Shown piece by piece: positions 6,101 through 7,947 of a stretch of 7,947 nt of DNA. The notes under the pieces were generated by a model. That model made no database searches. It saw only the letters and a list, made by a program, of their open reading frames with translations, and was not told the DNA's origin. Position 1 is the stretch's first letter, and each line of letters starts with the position of its first letter. The DNA is from Betaproteobacteria bacterium. GTDB taxonomy: Bacteria; Pseudomonadota; Gammaproteobacteria; Burkholderiales; Rhodocyclaceae. The DNA is taken from assembly GCA_025997075.1 (NCBI GenBank), contig BNUC01000154.1, forward strand, positions 1-7,947. Direction: 5' to 3'. Both the position numbers and the translations under genes were made by a program.

Positions 6101-6283
6101 ATGGCTGACAAAAAAGTTAAGGTTACGCTCGTCAAAAGCCTGATCGGCACGAAGCAGTCGCATCGTGCGACGGTTCGTGGATTGGGATTACGGCGTGTGA
6201 ACAGTTCGGCTGAGTTGCAGGATACGCCGGCAGTGCGTGGAATGATCAATAAGGTGGCCTACCTTGTGAAGTGTGAGGGCTAA
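6101..6283 (+). CDS. rpmD: 50S ribosomal protein L30
   Basis: L30 is a small 23S rRNA-binding protein of the large subunit. The 60-residue product has the normal bacterial length. It contains [19 protein letters not shown] and [20 protein letters not shown], which together are the family signature. It begins only three bases after the rpsE stop, with GGGG inside the last rpsE codons (6091-6094) as ribosome-binding site, so the two are tightly coupled. It ends in tandem stop codons TAATAA. Confidence 0.97.
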   Translation: MADKKVKVTLVKSLIGTKQSHRATVRGLGLRRVNSSAELQDTPAVRGMINKVAYLVKCEG

Positions 6284-6288
6284 TAAAG

Positions 6289-6732
6289 ATGAAGCTAAAC
6301 GCTATTCAGCCAGCCGAAGGGTCGAAAAAAGCACGACGACGTCTCGGGCGTGGCATCGGTTCCGGTCTGGGCAAGACAGCCGGACGAGGTCACAAGGGAC
6401 AGAAATCTCGCGCGGGTGGTTTTCATAAAGTAGGCTTCGAAGGCGGGCAGATGCCATTGCAGCGCCGCTTGCCTAAACGGGGCTTTGTTTCGTTGACCAA
6501 TGCACGCAATGTCGAGGTCCGTCTGTCCGAAATCAATGATCTGCCGGTCGATGAAATCGATCTGTTGACGCTGATTCAGGCCAATCTGATATCGCCACGA
6601 GCCTTGTCGGCCAAGGTCGTGCTATCCGGCCAGATTAGTCGGAAGGTCGTGCTCAAGGGCGTCGGAGCGACCAAGGGAGCCAGGGCGGCTATCGAAGCCG
6701 CCGGTGGTAGTGTTGACAATGTTGGCAATTGA
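6289..6732 (+). CDS. rplO: 50S ribosomal protein L15
   Basis: L15 is a 23S rRNA-binding protein needed late in large-subunit assembly. The 147-residue product has the typical long, Gly/Arg/Lys-rich N-terminal extension ([20 protein letters not shown], about residues 21-40) that penetrates the rRNA. It is followed by [15 protein letters not shown] and the C-terminal signature [20 protein letters not shown]. It begins five bases after rpmD. The likely ribosome-binding site GAGGG (6275-6279) lies inside the end of rpmD. It is followed by secY after a 23-base gap. Confidence 0.98.
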   Translation: MKLNAIQPAEGSKKARRRLGRGIGSGLGKTAGRGHKGQKSRAGGFHKVGFEGGQMPLQRRLPKRGFVSLTNARNVEVRLSEINDLPVDEIDLLTLIQANLISPRALSAKVVLSGQISRKVVLKGVGATKGARAAIEAAGGSVDNVGN

Positions 6733-6755
6733 TCAAAGAAGCATGGTGACGTCTC

Positions 6756-7947
6756 TTGGCGACTAATTCCGGACAGGTTGGTAAAGGCGGAAAATACGGT
6801 GATCTGAAGCGTCGGCTGTTTTTTTTGCTTGGCGCCTTGATCGTATACCGTATTGGTTCGCATATTCCGGTGCCCGGTATTGATCCGGTGGCGCTGGCGG
6901 AGTTTTTCAACCGTAATCAAGGCGGTATCCTGGGCATGTTCAACATGTTCTCGGGAGGCGCTCTGAAGCGCTTTACCATTTTTGCCTTGGGTATCATGCC
7001 CTATATCTCGTCGTCCATCATCATGCAGTTGATGACGCACGCCAGCCCGCAACTGGAGGCGCTGAAGAAAGAAGGCGAGGCTGGACGGCGCAAGATTACG
7101 CAATATACCCGTTACGGTACGGTTGTTCTGGCGGTCTTTCAGGGAATTGGCATCGCGATCGGCGTGGAATCTCAAGGACTGGTGCCCGAACCGGGTCTCG
7201 TTTTCCGTTTTGTCACGATAACGACCTTGTTGACTGGTACGATGTTTTTGATGTGGCTGGGCGAGCAGATCACCGAGCGTGGTTTGGGTAATGGCATTTC
7301 GATCATCATTTTTGCCGGGATCGTCGCCGGTTTGCCAAATGCGATTGGCGGATCCTTGGAATTGGTGAATACCGGTGCAATGCATCCGCTGATTGCGATC
7401 TTTATCGTTCTTCTGGTAGCAGGCGTGACGGCGGGTGTCGTTTTTGTTGAACGCGGGCAACGCAAGATTCTGGTGAATTACGCCAAGCGGCAGGTTGGAA
7501 ACAAGATTTATGGTGGGCAGAGTTCGCACCTTCCCCTCAAGCTAAACATGTCGGGTGTTATTCCGCCTATTTTTGCATCGTCAATCATCCTGTTCCCGGC
7601 GACAATTGCCGGATGGTTCGGCGCGAGTGATTCCATGCGCTGGCTCAAGGACATAGCCACTGTGCTTTCGCCAGGACAGCCTATCTACGTGTTACTGTAT
7701 GCAGCGGCTATTATTTTCTTCTGCTTCTTTTACACCGCGCTGGTGTTTAATTCGAAAGAGACGGCGGACAACCTGAAAAAAAGCGGTGCTTTTGTTCCGG
7801 GAATTCGTCCAGGGGAACAAACGGCCCGCTACATCGACAAAATACTCATGCGTTTGACCTTGATTGGCGCCGCCTATATCACATTGGTTTGTCTGGTGCC
7901 GGAGTTCCTGATTCTCAAATGGAACGTCCCGTTTTATTTTGGCGGCA
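6756..7947 (+). CDS. secY: Preprotein translocase subunit SecY (partial, 3' end outside window)
   Basis: SecY is the inner-membrane channel of the Sec pathway, acting with SecE, SecG and SecA. The window covers 397 residues, and a full protein of about 440 would extend past the edge. Visible family features are [20 protein letters not shown] with HIPVPGIDP (first membrane span and plug region), [39 protein letters not shown], and the cytoplasmic loop [11 protein letters not shown] whose Arg351 matches E. coli Arg357, important for SecA-driven export. The start is assigned to TTG 6756 (MATNSGQ). An in-frame TGA at 6747-6749 rules out an earlier start, no in-frame ATG occurs before the conserved region, and GGTGA (6745-6749) is well placed. 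It is the only TTG start in this operon. Confidence 0.96.
   Translation, partial: MATNSGQVGKGGKYGDLKRRLFFLLGALIVYRIGSHIPVPGIDPVALAEFFNRNQGGILGMFNMFSGGALKRFTIFALGIMPYISSSIIMQLMTHASPQLEALKKEGEAGRRKITQYTRYGTVVLAVFQGIGIAIGVESQGLVPEPGLVFRFVTITTLLTGTMFLMWLGEQITERGLGNGISIIIFAGIVAGLPNAIGGSLELVNTGAMHPLIAIFIVLLVAGVTAGVVFVERGQRKILVNYAKRQVGNKIYGGQSSHLPLKLNMSGVIPPIFASSIILFPATIAGWFGASDSMRWLKDIATVLSPGQPIYVLLYAAAIIFFCFFYTALVFNSKETADNLKKSGAFVPGIRPGEQTARYIDKILMRLTLIGAAYITLVCLVPEFLILKWNVPFYFGG

Noticed and set aside
6576..7529. Long minus-strand open frame (317 codons) opposite rplO and secY
   Set aside because: It lies wholly opposite two well-supported genes. Its product is Arg/His/Gln-rich, as expected of antisense translation, and matches nothing I know.

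Overview
The window joins two unrelated regions. The right two thirds (about 2530 to the end) is the first part of a bacterial spc ribosomal-protein operon in canonical order: rplN, rplX, rplE, rpsN, rpsH, rplF, rplR, rpsE, rpmD, rplO and a secY that runs off the window. The zinc-free S14, the gene order and the sequence style (for example the MATNSGQ SecY start and the MSMSDPI S8 start) suggest a betaproteobacterium, possibly Rhodocyclales or a relative. The placement is from memory of these families and was not searched. All eleven genes are on the plus strand with gaps of 3 to 31 bases, so they read as one transcript driven by a promoter at 2544-2571 with a perfect TATAAT box. They supply the ribosome, and SecY supplies the protein-export channel.

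The left third is accessory DNA. A large exported protein gene (344-2242) has a signal peptide, a DUF6273-like domain of the WWLRSPG...VRPAFNL type, and passenger-associated (autotransporter-type) beta-strand repeats. It is broken by a 101-bp, 33% GC insertion with imperfect terminal inverted repeats of about 27 bp. Removing the insertion restores the reading frame exactly. The gene then continues to about 2531, where it stops inside its repeat region and runs directly into the spc promoter DNA. No beta-barrel is present. The S10 operon (ending in rpsQ) that usually lies upstream of rplN is absent, so either a rearrangement has separated S10 from spc or the sequence is an assembly join.

Bases 1-343 hold a possible unidentified gene end, a half copy of a dispersed CGTCATTCCCGCGAAGGCG-type repeat, an AT-rich promoter region and a perfect 17-bp-arm hairpin just ahead of the exported-protein gene.

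The points most worth a second look are the MITE-like insertion, the S10/spc breakpoint, and a segment of the DUF6273-like domain (1010-1090) whose codons nearly all end in C or T, as expected for a target of a diversity-generating retroelement. No reverse transcriptase or template repeat is visible here, so that last idea is only a hypothesis.
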